Shown: piece after piece, positions 37,476-48,571 of the stretch
Numbering within the stretch: the first letter of the stretch is position 1
How the letters are laid out: every line of letters starts with the position of its first letter
Source: Polytrichum commune
Lineage: Eukaryota > Streptophyta > Polytrichopsida > Polytrichales > Polytrichaceae
Direction: 5' to 3'
NCBI GenBank assembly: GCA_950295325.1
Contig: OX485807.1
Span: forward strand, 52,376,796 to 52,440,795
DNA length: 64,000 nucleotides
Position numbers and translations under genes: made by a program
Notes under the pieces: generated by a model
The model's input: the letters and a program-made list of their open reading frames with translations, nothing else
Database searches by the model: none
What the model was told of the DNA's origin: nothing

Positions 37476-38053
37476 TGCTTCTTCATTTCTTGTTTTTGTG
37501 GACATTAATGTCTCATTTTCAGCACCTTATAAAAACAAGGGCTAGATGAACGTCATGAAATCCGTGCCCTCAACCTTTTAGAACTCCTAGAAGCTTCAAT
37601 TTCAACCTTGAAGTTTTTTTATTGATATTTTTTGATGCAGTACAAACCCATCAAGCAATCCATACAACAACTCCCAAGCATACATATCAAGGCAAGATAC
37701 AAGTAATGAAGATAAACAAGTGTAACAAGAAGAACAAAAACATGACATGAAGAGGTAAGAAGAAAAACCCTAAAATTCCTAAAAACCTAGTCTCGGAACC
37801 AGAACTCACTTTGTTGAAATTTTGATATTTTTTCTTGCTTCTTCATTTGTTGTTTTTGTGGACATTAATGTCTCATTTTCAGCACCTTATGAAAGCAAGG
37901 GCTAGGTGAAGGTGATGAAATCCGTACCCTCAACCTTTGAGAAATCCTTGAAGCTTCAATTTCAACCTTGAAGCTACTTCATTGAAATTCTTTGATGCAC
38001 TAAAATCCCATCAAGCAAACCACACAACAACTTCTAAGCATACATATCAAGGC
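37476..38053. repeat. ~218-bp direct duplication between the divergent MULE genes
   Basis: About 37476-37693 and 37836-38053 are direct copies. Shared words are TTTTTGTGGACATTAATGTC, AGCACCTTAT, AAGGGCTAG, GAAATCCGT, AAGCTTCAATTTCAACCTTG and AGCATACATATCAAGGCAA. They lie between the two gene starts and so may include duplicated promoter or 5' UTR sequence. Confidence 0.75.
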
Positions 38054-41000
38054 AACCTCATGTTCATCCTACGTCATCCATATCTGATGTCCATGTATTA
38101 GATTCCCTCAAAATCACCAAATATCTCAGAAGATCCAAATCCGATCTCACAAATATTGACTTCGATAATATTGCTATAGAGGATGTGAAGTATCTGCCGT
38201 CTTCTTTCAATGTGGATGTCCTTTTCATTTTGTCACCGGTCAAGACTGGAATTCCAGATGCTTATGACAAGACAATGGATGACATGGATAAGATTTACGA
38301 TGGACATGCCTGGTGCAGAACCAAAACAACAAACATTCAAAATGAATTTGGTTTGACTTTTCGGAGGTCTTCATGCGTTGGTCACCTCCAATGTCCTTAC
38401 GACTTATGTGAGTATTTTTCACGAAATGGTGGAATTCGCAACTGTACTGAATGGATCGGTATTACATCCACTCCTTTCATGATTGGTACAGACCCACCAG
38501 AGAAATCTAAGGTTCAATGCAAGGTTTGTCATGCCGCTTCCATATGTCTTGATGTTTGTTATGCAAAAATTATATACGTGCATTCACAATCGTCAAACAT
38601 GTCCCGTGTTTGTATTCATTTGGGTGTTCACAACCACCCTATGTCTAGTGGAGTGTGTCGTAAGTCACTAGACATGGCTTACCAGTGTGTGGCAAATGAG
38701 GTGGCTAAAACTCCAACTGCAAAGAACTCGGCTATTATTATGGCTGCCAATAAATAATTTTTGGCTGATTACATCATCAAATTCCTACTCCTAGGAGAAA
38801 AAACCATCTTCATGGAGCATCCTTGTAGGTGGTAATGGATAAATTCTCCACTTTGGCTTCCCTTAACTGTAGGAACTTTGTGGCGGGTTCCAAATGTTCC
38901 ATTCGTAGTGGAATGGGTTCCCTGGATAGCATCATGGCGCTAAAAAACCACTATGGGTTCAAATATGTGCATGATAGTCGATTTCCAGGGCAATCCAAAG
39001 ATAAGGTCTTTGTGTTCAAGATGTCTGTGGATCTTGCTGGAAGCGGAGTCAATTTGGTGAAGCGCATGCAGTATGGAGGAGACATGGAAAATTTGTGGAT
39101 CATGTTTGACCATGTGAAGCGATTACGAGACTGGACTACAATGACGTGTCATATCTACGATAGCAAACATTGCAAGGTTCTCACAATAACATGTTGTGAT
39201 ATGCAATCGGAGGATGCTCGGGCCCAAACCATTTTTTGGAAAAATTTAAATGTTGTCATGTTGGAGAATGGTGTTCCCAATGTCAATTTCAAAGGATTCA
39301 TGGCATACAATGCCCAAGCAAATTGGATTGATGTGAGGAAGATCTACGGGGATGGTGACCTATATGTTCCCCTCGAGGGTCGCGAACGTACATGTTTTTT
39401 TCATTGGTCTGCCAATTTGGATAAAATAACACAAAAACACATCCAACCGTCATTGCAACATGAACACAAACAATTTTGTAAAGACTACAAGGATGCCAAG
39501 AGTTTGGAGGACGCCAACATCAAATACCATGTAATACGGGCATGGTGGTTGTCATCAGGGGCAACCACCGAGGAGGGCATATACAGCTTGTCGGAATGGT
39601 TGGGGTTTTGGCATTATCGATATAGACAATGGGGAGGTCACATGCTCATTGTAAGTTTCTCCTATACACAAGTGCCCCTCCTCTATTATTGATAAAATTG
39701 TTGTGTCATCTCAATATTTAAAACTAAAAATATTCCCAATATGTACTACTGGATCTGGCTTTGGATCAGCGTGCTAAGATGCCAACTTGCAACCTAGCAG
39801 AAACAGTACATAACAAGTGGCTACAACAATCAGGGAACAAAATGACATACTTGTACGAGGCAACCGTGAATGACATGATCCGCGCATTCATGCAGATCGC
39901 AAATTATCGTTCTTGGCTTAAAGGGGGTTCTTCAGGGAAAAGGCCATATCAAACATCATTGAAGCTCAAAGCTGCAACACACACTGGTGATCCCAAGCTT
40001 CTTGCAGAGGCGATGAGGTCATACCCTGGGGCAGAGGATCTTAATACAAGGAATTGTGCACTTGAGGGCTCTGAGTTGTTTGGATCAACCAAGAGAAAAC
40101 TAGACTTACCACCTGGATCTGAGTATGATTCTCATCGTCCCGACAAAGTGAACTACTCCATCCCTCACCCTAATACAAGGTCAACGAGGGCACGCATAGA
40201 TGAATCCTTCAAGCGTGATGAGAATATGGTGTCTCACACCACTAATGTGTTGGAGTTAGAGTGTCCTGAATCCCAATGGTATATTTCACGATTGCCTTAT
40301 CCGTCCAAAAAAGAGTGTCAGGCATTGTAGGCCGATACTGGACATCCATGTAGGGCTAAAGTTGGGAAAAATACACATGGCACACCTGCGCCAACGTACA
40401 CAGGCATGAAAAAAAAATACCGTTCCAACAACCATGTTCCAACAAATTTTTGGTTTTGTGCAAATGACATTAATCGATGTATGAAGGGGAGCAAGAAGAA
40501 ATGGGTGTTTGATTGGCCAAATCTCCCTAAGGTGTGGCCAGTGAAGGTTGGTACAAACCTTACACGGGAGGAGGTGTTTGCATTGGAAGATGTTGGGTTT
40601 CAACTGCAACAGAAAGAGGCACTGTCACCACGTCGTCAATTGAGAACAATGACAAACCTCCCCATCCCTCGTTCACATTTTTGTGTTCCTCCAAACCCAA
40701 ATGCGCATCCAAACACACGGTTTTCTAAGGCAGTTCGACGGAACATGGCAGCACCATTATTAGAGTACAGGAATAAATGGGAGAGCACATTACACATGGA
40801 TGGGTATTATGTGGTTGGTGTGACTCCCATTCCATACCCTGGATACGGATGCATCATAACCATAGTTTCCAAAGAAGAGAAGACATACCTTGTCTTCATT
40901 GCAGATATTCCACAATGCACTTGCCCGAACTTTGCGAAAATGTTGTCTTTGGCAGTTGGAAAAAGGGGTCAGTGGGTTTCATGCAAGCACTTGTATTACG

Positions 41001-41083
41001 TGTTCAGGTATTTGTGCAAGGTTGACTACGCCACTGACAAGTTCATTCATGCACCGACATTCAGCTACAATGAGGTGATGTGA
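38054..41083 (+). pseudogene. MULE transposase with SWIM zinc finger
   Basis: Catalyses cut-and-paste transposition in related intact elements. Coding starts before 38185, because the frame is open upstream with KITKYLRRSKSDL. Block 1 (to 38757) has Cys/His pairs (CVGHLQCPYDLCEYF; SRVCIHLGVHNHP). Block 2 (38829-39650) carries the RNase-H-like core, with FMAYNAQANW near 39300, where a catalytic Asp is expected at the Tyr, then ERTCFFHW. A GTAAGT donor ends it near 39651. Block 3 (39741-41083) ends with CTCPNF and SCKHLYYVF (40915-40995), a SWIM C-x-C...C-x-H finger. Damage: TAA at 38755-38757, a one-base shift near 38830, and TAG at 40328-40330. The frame continues past each stop. Family assignment is from motifs. 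Confidence 0.8.
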
Positions 41084-41514
41084 CTTCTTGAGCTCGCGGG
41101 TGTTGCAGAAGAGGCATAGTGGCATAGGGGTGAAGGGCATGGACGCAATTATTCATCATTTTTACATATATAGAAATAGTTGTGTATATCCATATGAAAT
41201 TTATGTAGTACAAACTGATGGTACAACTAAATAGTTGTTTGTCACAATAAAGTGCTCGACATTTCAATGCCGTACTTGACATGTCAATAAAATGCCTATC
41301 ACCGTGGATCAACAAACTTCCTGAAATCCATGGTAATAGGGCCGAGTTCAATACATTTTTTTTCCCACAATTTTGTTTTCATAATATATAATCCAACTAT
41401 ATTGGAATGTTTTCTTTTAAAATCCTATTATTGGTCATTTTTTTGTTGACTGCTCACATGTTACCGCTCACTGCGCACTGCTCACCGCTCAACGCTCACA
41501 TGCTAGCTTCCCTC

Positions 41515-42060
41515 GGTTTTGTAATGTCTTTAACTTTCCAAGTAAACTTTATGTCTCATTGATGGCTTCACTTCGAAAATGTAATCTCTCGGGGGGGGGG
41601 GGGGGTAGTCATTGGTTGGAGTAGCAATATACGTGCGAACAAATGATAGGGTATTTAAAAAACATGGGGGCAAAAAATTATAATTGGACTTAAGAGTAAT
41701 ATAGGGTATCAAAAATGGCACTGGACATCTTTAAAGTACTATAGGGTATGGAATAATAGGTAATTTGGAATTATAAGTAATGCAAACCATTTTTATATTA
41801 ACCCAAAGTAGAAATTTACATAATGATAGCATGTGAAAAAAAAAATTGAAAGTAATACCCCCCTATATAATAGTGGTTGTTCGCATCTATATCCTTAACT
41901 TTTTAACACAGTGCCCCCCCCCCCCCGAGTGTAATCTCAATAAATAGCTTATTACTCAACGGAAGTGAACACATATATTGGATTCTGGACCTTGAATATG
42001 AAGTGCACTTAATATGGGTTACATGAACAAGTGGTCTTCAAGAATGCAAGGGCAATTATA
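41515..42060 (+). repeat. Right fragment of the older foldback-MULE copy
   Basis: TGTCTTTAACTTTCCAAGT, TTATTACTCAACGGAAGTGA, CATATATTGGATTCTGGACC and ATATGGGTTACATG match the right arm of the 13.7-16.5 kb element (about 15570-15750). It continues the fragment at 34880-34973. A 341-bp element is inserted at 41589-41929. Confidence 0.8.
41589..41929. mobile_element. 341-bp MULE-type MITE with poly-G/poly-C ends
   Basis: The left end is TC followed by 15 G; the right end is a run of C followed by GAG. Inner words are also mirrored (GCGAACAA and TTGTTCGC). The 9-bp direct repeat TGTAATCTC flanks it (41580-41588 and 41930-41938). Removing it restores the foldback-MULE arm. Non-coding. Confidence 0.8.
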
Positions 42061-43167
42061 TTTTTTGAAGTCGGGTAGAGTGGACAACAATTTCGGTCGG
42101 GATATGAAAATTTTGGATTTGTTTTGTGAGGGTTGCCTGGAGGTGCCGGATCACGGGCCTCAGCCCCTATCCACTTCCTTTTTGAAAATTCGTAGGGGAG
42201 GTATATTGCTAAATTTCATATTAAGAAATCCATTTCATTGAATGATTGTTGACTCCGACATTGTGCATTTATCATTGTGTTGTTTTGGGTTCAGGGTTGA
42301 TAATGTATACAAATAGTTGCGGATGCGTCTTCTACACCACACCTTGTTTATGATAAACTCTTTGTTTATGGTGACAACTACCTAAAGGTTATAAGATATC
42401 TCTCCCAAGTTTGAACAAGGGAGATGAGAATTGCGTGTGCCAAAAGACTATTATCTAAGGGTCCTAAAGAACCCCCCTTAGGATTTTCCGATCACGGGGA
42501 TTTCAATTCCAAATGTTTTGAGGTATTGGTTTCGGTCCCATTATCCCACTACATAATATTGTTTTTCTTTTCCAAATGCCAATGCAATAATACAAATTCG
42601 TTATAACAAGATTTTTCATTATAATATATATATATATATATGTATAATATATCAATGTATTGAATTAAAGAACAAATATCAAGCTTACTTCATTATTATA
42701 TTAAGTTAGTTCATGATAACAAGTTAAGTTGATTTTGGATTTATGCCAATAGACATTTTGTCGCACACCTCTCCAAACACTATATTCGGTATTTGGAGAC
42801 TTTTTGTTGATTATGAGACTATATAAGGATGCACATTTCAAAATTGGACCAGTAATGACGACTAAAAATCCCATATGTATAATGGTATGCTACTATTATT
42901 ATACATAAAGGCATGGAAGTGAACAAAAATGTGAGGCATACATGAGAATAGTTGCGTATGAAATGACAACTCGTTATGAATGGAAGGGAAGATGCGAAGA
43001 ATGAATGGAAGTTGAATGAATTAATTGGGATTGAAATACAATTATAATGGAAATACCATCAATGTCTTGAGTAACTTGGAATAGCATAGAAAGTAAGCAC
43101 TTAAATATGTTCTACACCTAAGCCCATTTAGGGAGTCCGTCCCACTAGTACGCTTCTAGACATCACA
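42061..43167. other. No gene recognised; TA microsatellite
   Basis: A short (TA)n run lies near 42625-42655. Only short reading frames occur. The composition changes sharply near 43170, where GC-rich coding sequence starts. Confidence 0.4.
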
Positions 43168-44231
43168 CTAGTCCGACCCACTATTTTTTTTTGCGGCTAA
43201 GTCCTTTTTTTTGGCGGCTTCCATGGCTCTAAAAATCTCAGGCCCACGACTGTATCCTTGTGTGTTGCCTGGACAGGAATATGTGTCGTTCTTGCATGTT
43301 TCAGGACGCGCTCCCGAATTGTAAGAGGTGGTATTATAAGTAGAATGCGAGGGCGTTTGCGAAAGGGAACGTCTTGCGCTTCTCCGGAGGGCCAGACAAT
43401 GATCGGACTCGGAAGATGCGGCCTTGAGGGCGTGCCTATCCAAGGAGGACGTGGAGGAGGGCCGGGCACCAAGCGAGCGGGTAGCCACCTGCGAAACAAC
43501 GTCATAGGAAGATAAGAATAGGAATGGAGTGGGGAAAATAATGAGGGCGGTTTGGGATGGGCGCTCGTAAAGAGAACGGCACGCAAACGGAAGACAAGGG
43601 AAGCAAAAGCGGGAAAGGGGTTTAGGGTTGAGGAAGGCACCTTGGCTTTGGGGACGTCCATGCGGGGAACGGTGGGAACGAGGGGGGCGTCGACGGGAGC
43701 ATCCGGAGCCGATGGAACTATTGTATTGGTGAGTGGCGGGGGGGAGTCGAGGCGTGGAGGGCCCATGATCGCGGAGGACGTTGCGGGGGGAGGAACGGAG
43801 TCGGCGGGGGAGGTGTGGCAACGGGGGCCTTCCATGCGGAGACGCCGGCTCGGCCCGCGACGAGCGACGCCGTCGTCCTTAGAGGGCGAGAGGTGCCCCA
43901 AACGAACGAGCGTCCGTTTCTCCTTGGAGAGGGGGGAGGGCGACGGGGCGTAGGCGCGGGCGACAAGTGCGGGGGGCGGGCTGTTGACGACGCCGTCGTC
44001 GATGCCGATGTCGCGGGAGTAATCCACGGCCGAGGCCGCGTCCACTGCCGAGAACTGGTAGAGGGATGGCATTTGGAAGTCCGTGACGTCGCGGGAAGGG
44101 GAGGCAGGGGGCGAGAGGGGACGGGCCGGAAGGGCCGTCGACCACAGGGGCGTCGCATATGGGGGCAAACTATGGGCAAGAACAAGAACAACAACAATCA
44201 CAACAACAAAAGACATCCAAAAACGAAGCAA
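43168..44231 (-). CDS. Proline-rich protein with signal-like N terminus, unknown
   Basis: GC-rich sequence unlike its flanks. The frame from ATG at 44231 begins with MLRFWMSFVVVIVVVLVLAH, a signal peptide or membrane anchor, then a Pro/Ser/Ala-rich region. Read unspliced it is 344 codons, ending at 43197. A GTGCCT donor near 43643 and a CAGGTGGCTACC acceptor near 43494 would instead switch to a frame ending at 43168 with AMEAAKKKDLAAKKNSGSD, which looks more natural. I recognise no domain. It starts only about 50 bp after the stop of the HAD-like gene on the same strand, so the two could be parts of one older transcription unit. Coding status is uncertain, because GC-rich DNA keeps frames open by chance. 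Confidence 0.4.
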
Positions 44232-44280
44232 GCATTAGTAAATGTGAACCACATGATACAAGCAAAGACATGGAGGCATT

Positions 44281-45050
44281 TCAAATCAATTTATTGAGTT
44301 TGGCGAGCCTCATGATGCTCTTGAATACATTATCGCGGGGGCTTAGCGCCGCATTGCCGAAGGGGTTGGACCTAACAAAAAATGGGATGCTACCGGCGTG
44401 GAGCACGAGCCTTCTAAGGTAGGGGGCTAGCCTATCGACCAAAAATGTGTCTTGCCTATCGCCGGTCCAAGTGTCCGGGAAGATGACGTTTCCCGGGGGG
44501 TTCAAGACGCTCTTGGTGGGGCTATCGTCGATGAGGACGGTGTTCTCTGGAGTCGGCCACCACCTGTGCGGCGTCCCTTGCAGACGGGGGACGCCTCGCC
44601 AGAGTCTCGAGCGGAGGACCTTGAGGAACTGCTATCCTCCGCCCCGACCGCCAAACTTGGGCACCGGTTGACCTTTCTCGTCGAGCAGCTCGTCGCAGTC
44701 CTCTTGGCCGAGGACGAGGCACGGGCTCGGGAGATCGCGGAACAAAAAGTGGACGATGGGCTCCGTGTTCTCCATGACCATGGAGCTCCACACAATGACG
44801 TGAGCGAACTCGACCACCTCGCGAAGGAAGTCACGCAAGCCGGGACGGGCGCGGACAGCCTTGCGGTTAATGAGGGTGTCGAGCTTGCCGTCGTAGTCCC
44901 TTTCGTCGGGGTGACGAAAGGGACGCGTGGGGATCCTTGGGATGTGTTGGGTGTGACACAACACCCCGTTGAGGTCAAAAACGATGAAAGGTTTGTGCCG
45001 GGTGGGAGGTCTACTGGTCGAGGGGTTGCGACCTATCTCCGGGGGGTCCT
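44281..45050 (-). pseudogene. HAD/FCP1-like phosphatase-type gene with one in-frame stop
   Basis: Reading down from about 45050 (after an ATCACAG acceptor-like site) the frame encodes HKPFIVFDLNGVLCHTQH, the HAD motif I (44988-44965, DLNG in place of DxDxT). It then gives RPGLRDFLREVVEF, VWSSMVMENTEPIVHFLF, and motif III TVLIDDSPTK (about 44541-44512) followed by NPPGNVIFPDTW. This order and spacing fit the FCP1/TIM50-type HAD fold. The second Asp of motif I is Asn, so phosphatase activity is doubtful. One TAG at 44634-44632 interrupts the frame between motifs, and the same frame continues to the stop at 44281. An upstream exon is probable. The neighbouring 45.18-45.34 kb stretch has four variants of the 22-bp palindrome. 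Confidence 0.7.
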
Positions 45051-45180
45051 GTGATGAACAACTCGACTAGTTTAATTCTATGATCCAATAATGAAATTTT
45101 GCGTAGAAAATGAAGATGGTGCATTATGGGGAAAGACGAGGAAGTGAGGAGAGTGCAAGGAAAATGTGCTCAAGGGCACA

Positions 45181-45336
45181 CTTGCGAACGAGCGTTCGTG
45201 AATGAAGGCTGCGGGGGCGGTGCGCATCATTTACGAGCGCTCGTTCGTGAGCGCGGCTACACGTACATTTACGAGCGGTCGTTTGCGAATGAGGTGGACA
45301 GTGGGTCGCACCCTTTCACGAACGAGCGTTCATGAA
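45181..45336. repeat. Four diverged copies of the 22-bp palindrome
   Basis: Copies at 45181-45202, 45230-45251, 45268-45289 and 45315-45336. They keep the ACGA(A/G)CG...CGTTCGT core with one to four changes in the arms. They lie between the HAD-like gene and the ParB/methyltransferase-like gene. Confidence 0.85.
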
Positions 45337-45745
45337 TGAGGTGGGTATGCAAGAATGAACATAATCTCATCAACATATACAATATACGAGAAGGGGTCGA
45401 GGGCAGAGAATTTGAAGCAACGCGATGCAGATAACATAGGCTCATATATTAATCCGTTGAATATTTACATTTCTCACGTGATAGTCTATCACATTTTCCT
45501 AAGGCAAAATGATGCCGTGTCCTACAAAACTGTTTGGCCCTAAGGGGAACCGCTGAAGAGGGCTCTCGCAAGGCCACTGGACGTCGATGAAGAGAAAAAC
45601 ATCGCGATGTTAGAGAGGTTACGAACGCGCGTTCGTAAAAAAATGGTATTCTCAGAGGAGAGTTACCTCGTCATCGGGGGGAGGGGCAGCGGCGCTGGAC
45701 CGAGCAGCAGGTCCCTCCTCAACGATTAACGAACGCGCGTTCGTA
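45270..45745. repeat. Direct repeat block, left copy
   Basis: Homologous in the same orientation to about 54925-55360. Shared words are GGGTCGCACCC, CATGAATG, GTGATAGT, TATCNCAC, CCTACAAAAC, CACGAACGCGCGTTCGTAAA or a variant, and GGCGCTGG..CGA.CAGCAG. It contains the 3' end of the ParB/methyltransferase-like gene and three palindromes. Confidence 0.75.
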
Positions 45746-45746
45746 A
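45618..45746. repeat. Two palindromes at the 3' end of the ParB/methyltransferase gene
   Basis: Copies at 45618-45639 and 45726-45746, both with centre CG. The first is just past the stop codon. The second is inside the coding frame, where it reads VTNARS. Confidence 0.9.
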
Positions 45747-46101
45747 CCTCCACAGCTGCAGCCGCCTCTGTCTCCATGGCCTCTGCCTCACGCTCCGGTT
45801 GAGATGCCTGTGTCGCCTGGATGCGCAACGCGTCTTCTTCCTCGGCGCCCAGGTCGAGCGCGTCCATCCTGACATCCTCCATCCACGCCGCATGGGTTTC
45901 TTCCACGTCCATCCCATGCACCCCTGGTGCGTCATTGGGGCTCCCCTGCGTGTCCTCCACAATGACCATGTCAGTGTGTCGCGTAGAGTCATCGCCATGT
46001 CTGTCTACTACCCTGGGGACGACGGTGAAAGACGACGCATCGGTGTATGATGGCAGTCCTACCCTTGAAGGGGGAGGGGTGAGGACTGGAGGACCTGAAG
46101 A

Positions 46102-46123
46102 TTCACGAACGTGCGTTCGTAAA
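46102..46123. repeat. 22-bp palindrome inside coding sequence
   Basis: Centre TG, with one arm change. It lies in exon 3 of the ParB/methyltransferase-like gene, where it adds RTHVRE to the protein without breaking the frame. Confidence 0.9.
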
Positions 46124-47100
46124 TCCTCGTCCTCCTGGATGGCCGCTGCCACAGCATCGTGGGAGGTGGTCGAGGGAACCTCTGGGGGCGGAGGCGTGCC
46201 AACAGGCGTAGGGTGGGGCGCCTGCTGGCGGGAAGGCCCTCCGGTGAACATGCCTGGTGGAGGGGATTGGGAGGGGTATCCTCCAGGGAAGGGGTAGGCC
46301 GGCTGGGGGGGCGCCGCGAAGCTCTGCATACGCTGGAGCATGGCGAGGATGGCGTCCGTCTTCTCGTTGGACTGCCTCAGCTCCTCCTGAATTGCGAACA
46401 TTTTCTTGGCATTCTCCTCTGCCGCCTTCGCCATGTCCTCCTTCATCTTCTGCTCGAGCTTGGCGTTAAGCTCGGCGATGGAGAGGGCCTCCTCCTTGAC
46501 CCGCTTGTTCTTGTCGAAGTCGACCCCCAGCTCGACCATTATCTCCATATCTCCCTCGTCCTCGTCGGAGACCTCGATGATTGCCCCCGGAGGCAGCTCC
46601 ACGTAGGGGGTCTTCTTCATCTTCCGCCTAGTGTTGCGGAAGTGGTCCAACGACGGGCGGGAGCGTTGGTCCAGAAGGTCGAGGTTCTCCATCTTGGGAA
46701 CCACGACTGGCCTGGGCGACACCGATGTCGAGCATCCCCCGAGAGTGCCGAATGCCTCCGCCCCAGACGTTCGCGCGGGGAGGACATCTTGGGTTGTCCC
46801 CGCGGACGACCCCGTGTATCCACCCGGAGTCCCCTGCACGTCGGATGGGTTTCCCGACGGCCCCAAAATTTGCAGAGGCGTGACGTCCAAGGATCGGAGG
46901 ATCGCCTCGACGGTGTAGGAGGGCGCGGACTCGTCGTCGTCCATCTCCATGGTGGGCATGCCCTCGTCGACGGGCATGTTGATGTCCGTCCTCGGGAGGG
47001 ACATGTCCTCCAGGTCCATCGTGGAGGCCTTCGCCCTGTGCACGTGGAAGTCCTCCTCGTCGATGGCTTCAATGAAGCTATTGACGACCAGCCCCAGCAT

Positions 47101-47241
47101 CTCAGATCCAAGTAAATATGTTAGAATATACAAACGTGCGTTCGTAAACATCAACGACGAGAAACAATGTCATCAAAACCCAAGACAAGTTGAGGTGAAC
47201 TTTACGAACGAGCGTTCGTAAATATTAGTTGGAGAGCTTAC
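47101..47241. repeat. Intron with two palindromes (intron 2 of the ParB/methyltransferase gene)
   Basis: A 141-bp phase-0 intron (donor GTAAGC after GCGATG, acceptor CTGAG before ATGCTGG). It contains palindromes at 47201-47222 (perfect arms) and 47127-47148 (diverged left arm), 74 bp apart. Confidence 0.8.
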
Positions 47242-48571
47242 CATCGCAGCGTACATGAACTTGCTGCCTCCACAAACGTTGTACACGGTCTCTCCGCTTA
47301 TTGCCACGCTCTGCAAAACGGAGACGTAGAACTCCAACCTGAGTTCCATCGCCGGGAAGACAGTGTACAAGGTTTCCTGCAGCAGATCCTTGGGAGGGGG
47401 ATGGGGGATGCTGTAGATCTTCTTGAACGTAGTATTCGCCCTGACAGGGGCTCGCCCATTCCGAAGCGTGTTGTACGTCAAGAAGACGAGGCTGACCGCC
47501 CCCACCTGTTTGATTCCCCTGGCCTCGTTGATGGCCACGATCCCTTCCGTCTTGGCGGGCACGTAAGTGCTGTGGAAGATGCTGTACTCGAATTTGATCG
47601 TCTTCTCGTACAGGTCGGTGACGACAAACAGCTTCGCCTGCTCGACTATCCACAGCCAAACGTGAGGCTCCTTCATGTCCGGCGACTTATGCTCCTTGAA
47701 CTTGGCCATGAAGGGGTCGTAGAAAGGCATGTCCTTCCCCCCCTGCCTCGACGCACCGGGGATCCCCCTGAAATCGATCAGGGCAAATGGGCACCCCCGT
47801 TGATCCTCCCTCACCTCGGCCCTGCTCATGGTCTGGTCCCACTTGGAAAATGTGACCCTCTCCACTCCGGTTGTCACCAAACAAAATCTGGCCACTCCTT
47901 CGAATGTGGCCAACCTCTTCCGCGCCAAAAAGCTTTTGTATTGCTCCACCTCCTGGGGATCCGTCTCGGTTTTCTTTGTCCTCTTATTCCCCTTCTGCTT
48001 CAAAATGGAGGCGTGCTCCTTGACAAGACAACGCATTGAGGCTCCGGAGATGTTGTAGTCGACCTTGAACATCTTCCAGCTGGCCCAATTAATGTCCCCG
48101 TCGGCTAGGATGAGTGCGTACTTTGGTATTAGGGCGCTCAACTCCCTCATTGCAGCAGTCTTCAGCTTGCGGTGTTCGCACCATTCCTTGATGGAATACG
48201 TGCCAAGCTTGTGTCTTGGCCTCTTCAAAAATATCTTCGGGTATGGGATGGTTCTTCCCACTGTGTTCCCAAGAAGATGCACCGCGCACCTCTGCAACTC
48301 GGACTCTGTTAACCCTTGAAGGGACCTGAAGAACTCCCTCAGTAGTGGAGCGGCCTAGCTCCCCGGTCTTCTCAGCGCTGTATTTCTCCTCGGTGTCGGG
48401 GTTGACCAGATCGCCCGAGCTGTGCGCATCAAAAAATTGTGTCCACAACTCCCAAGTGTCCCTGTTGCAACAGATGAGGCGGAGCTCACCCTTGAGCTCC
48501 AAGACAGACTTGGTTGTTGTAGACTTCATGTCGATGGAGGAGAACTTGTCCACCATCGCGTCGCAGAATGC

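Larger units (their letters stand above)
34974..41514. mobile_element. 6.5-kb MULE carrying transposase and methyltransferase-like genes
   Basis: The left end GGGGAGTGCTATCATGTGAG and the right end, read inward, GAGGGAAGCTAGCATGTGAG are terminal inverted repeats of about 60 imperfect bases built from GTGAGCGGTGAGC-like words. The direct repeat GGTTTTGTAA flanks the element (34964-34973 and 41515-41524), within the 9-10 bp Mutator range. Removing the element and one repeat restores a continuous foldback-MULE arm, so both borders are firm. Cargo: a methyltransferase-like gene on the minus strand and a SWIM-type transposase on the plus strand, diverging from about 37.4-38.0 kb. Both genes carry stops, so this copy is no longer autonomous. 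Confidence 0.92.

Noticed and set aside
43197-44297. Several long overlapping frames on both strands
   Set aside because: GC-rich sequence lowers stop frequency. Only the minus-strand frame with a signal-like start and a plausible splice was kept, at low confidence.
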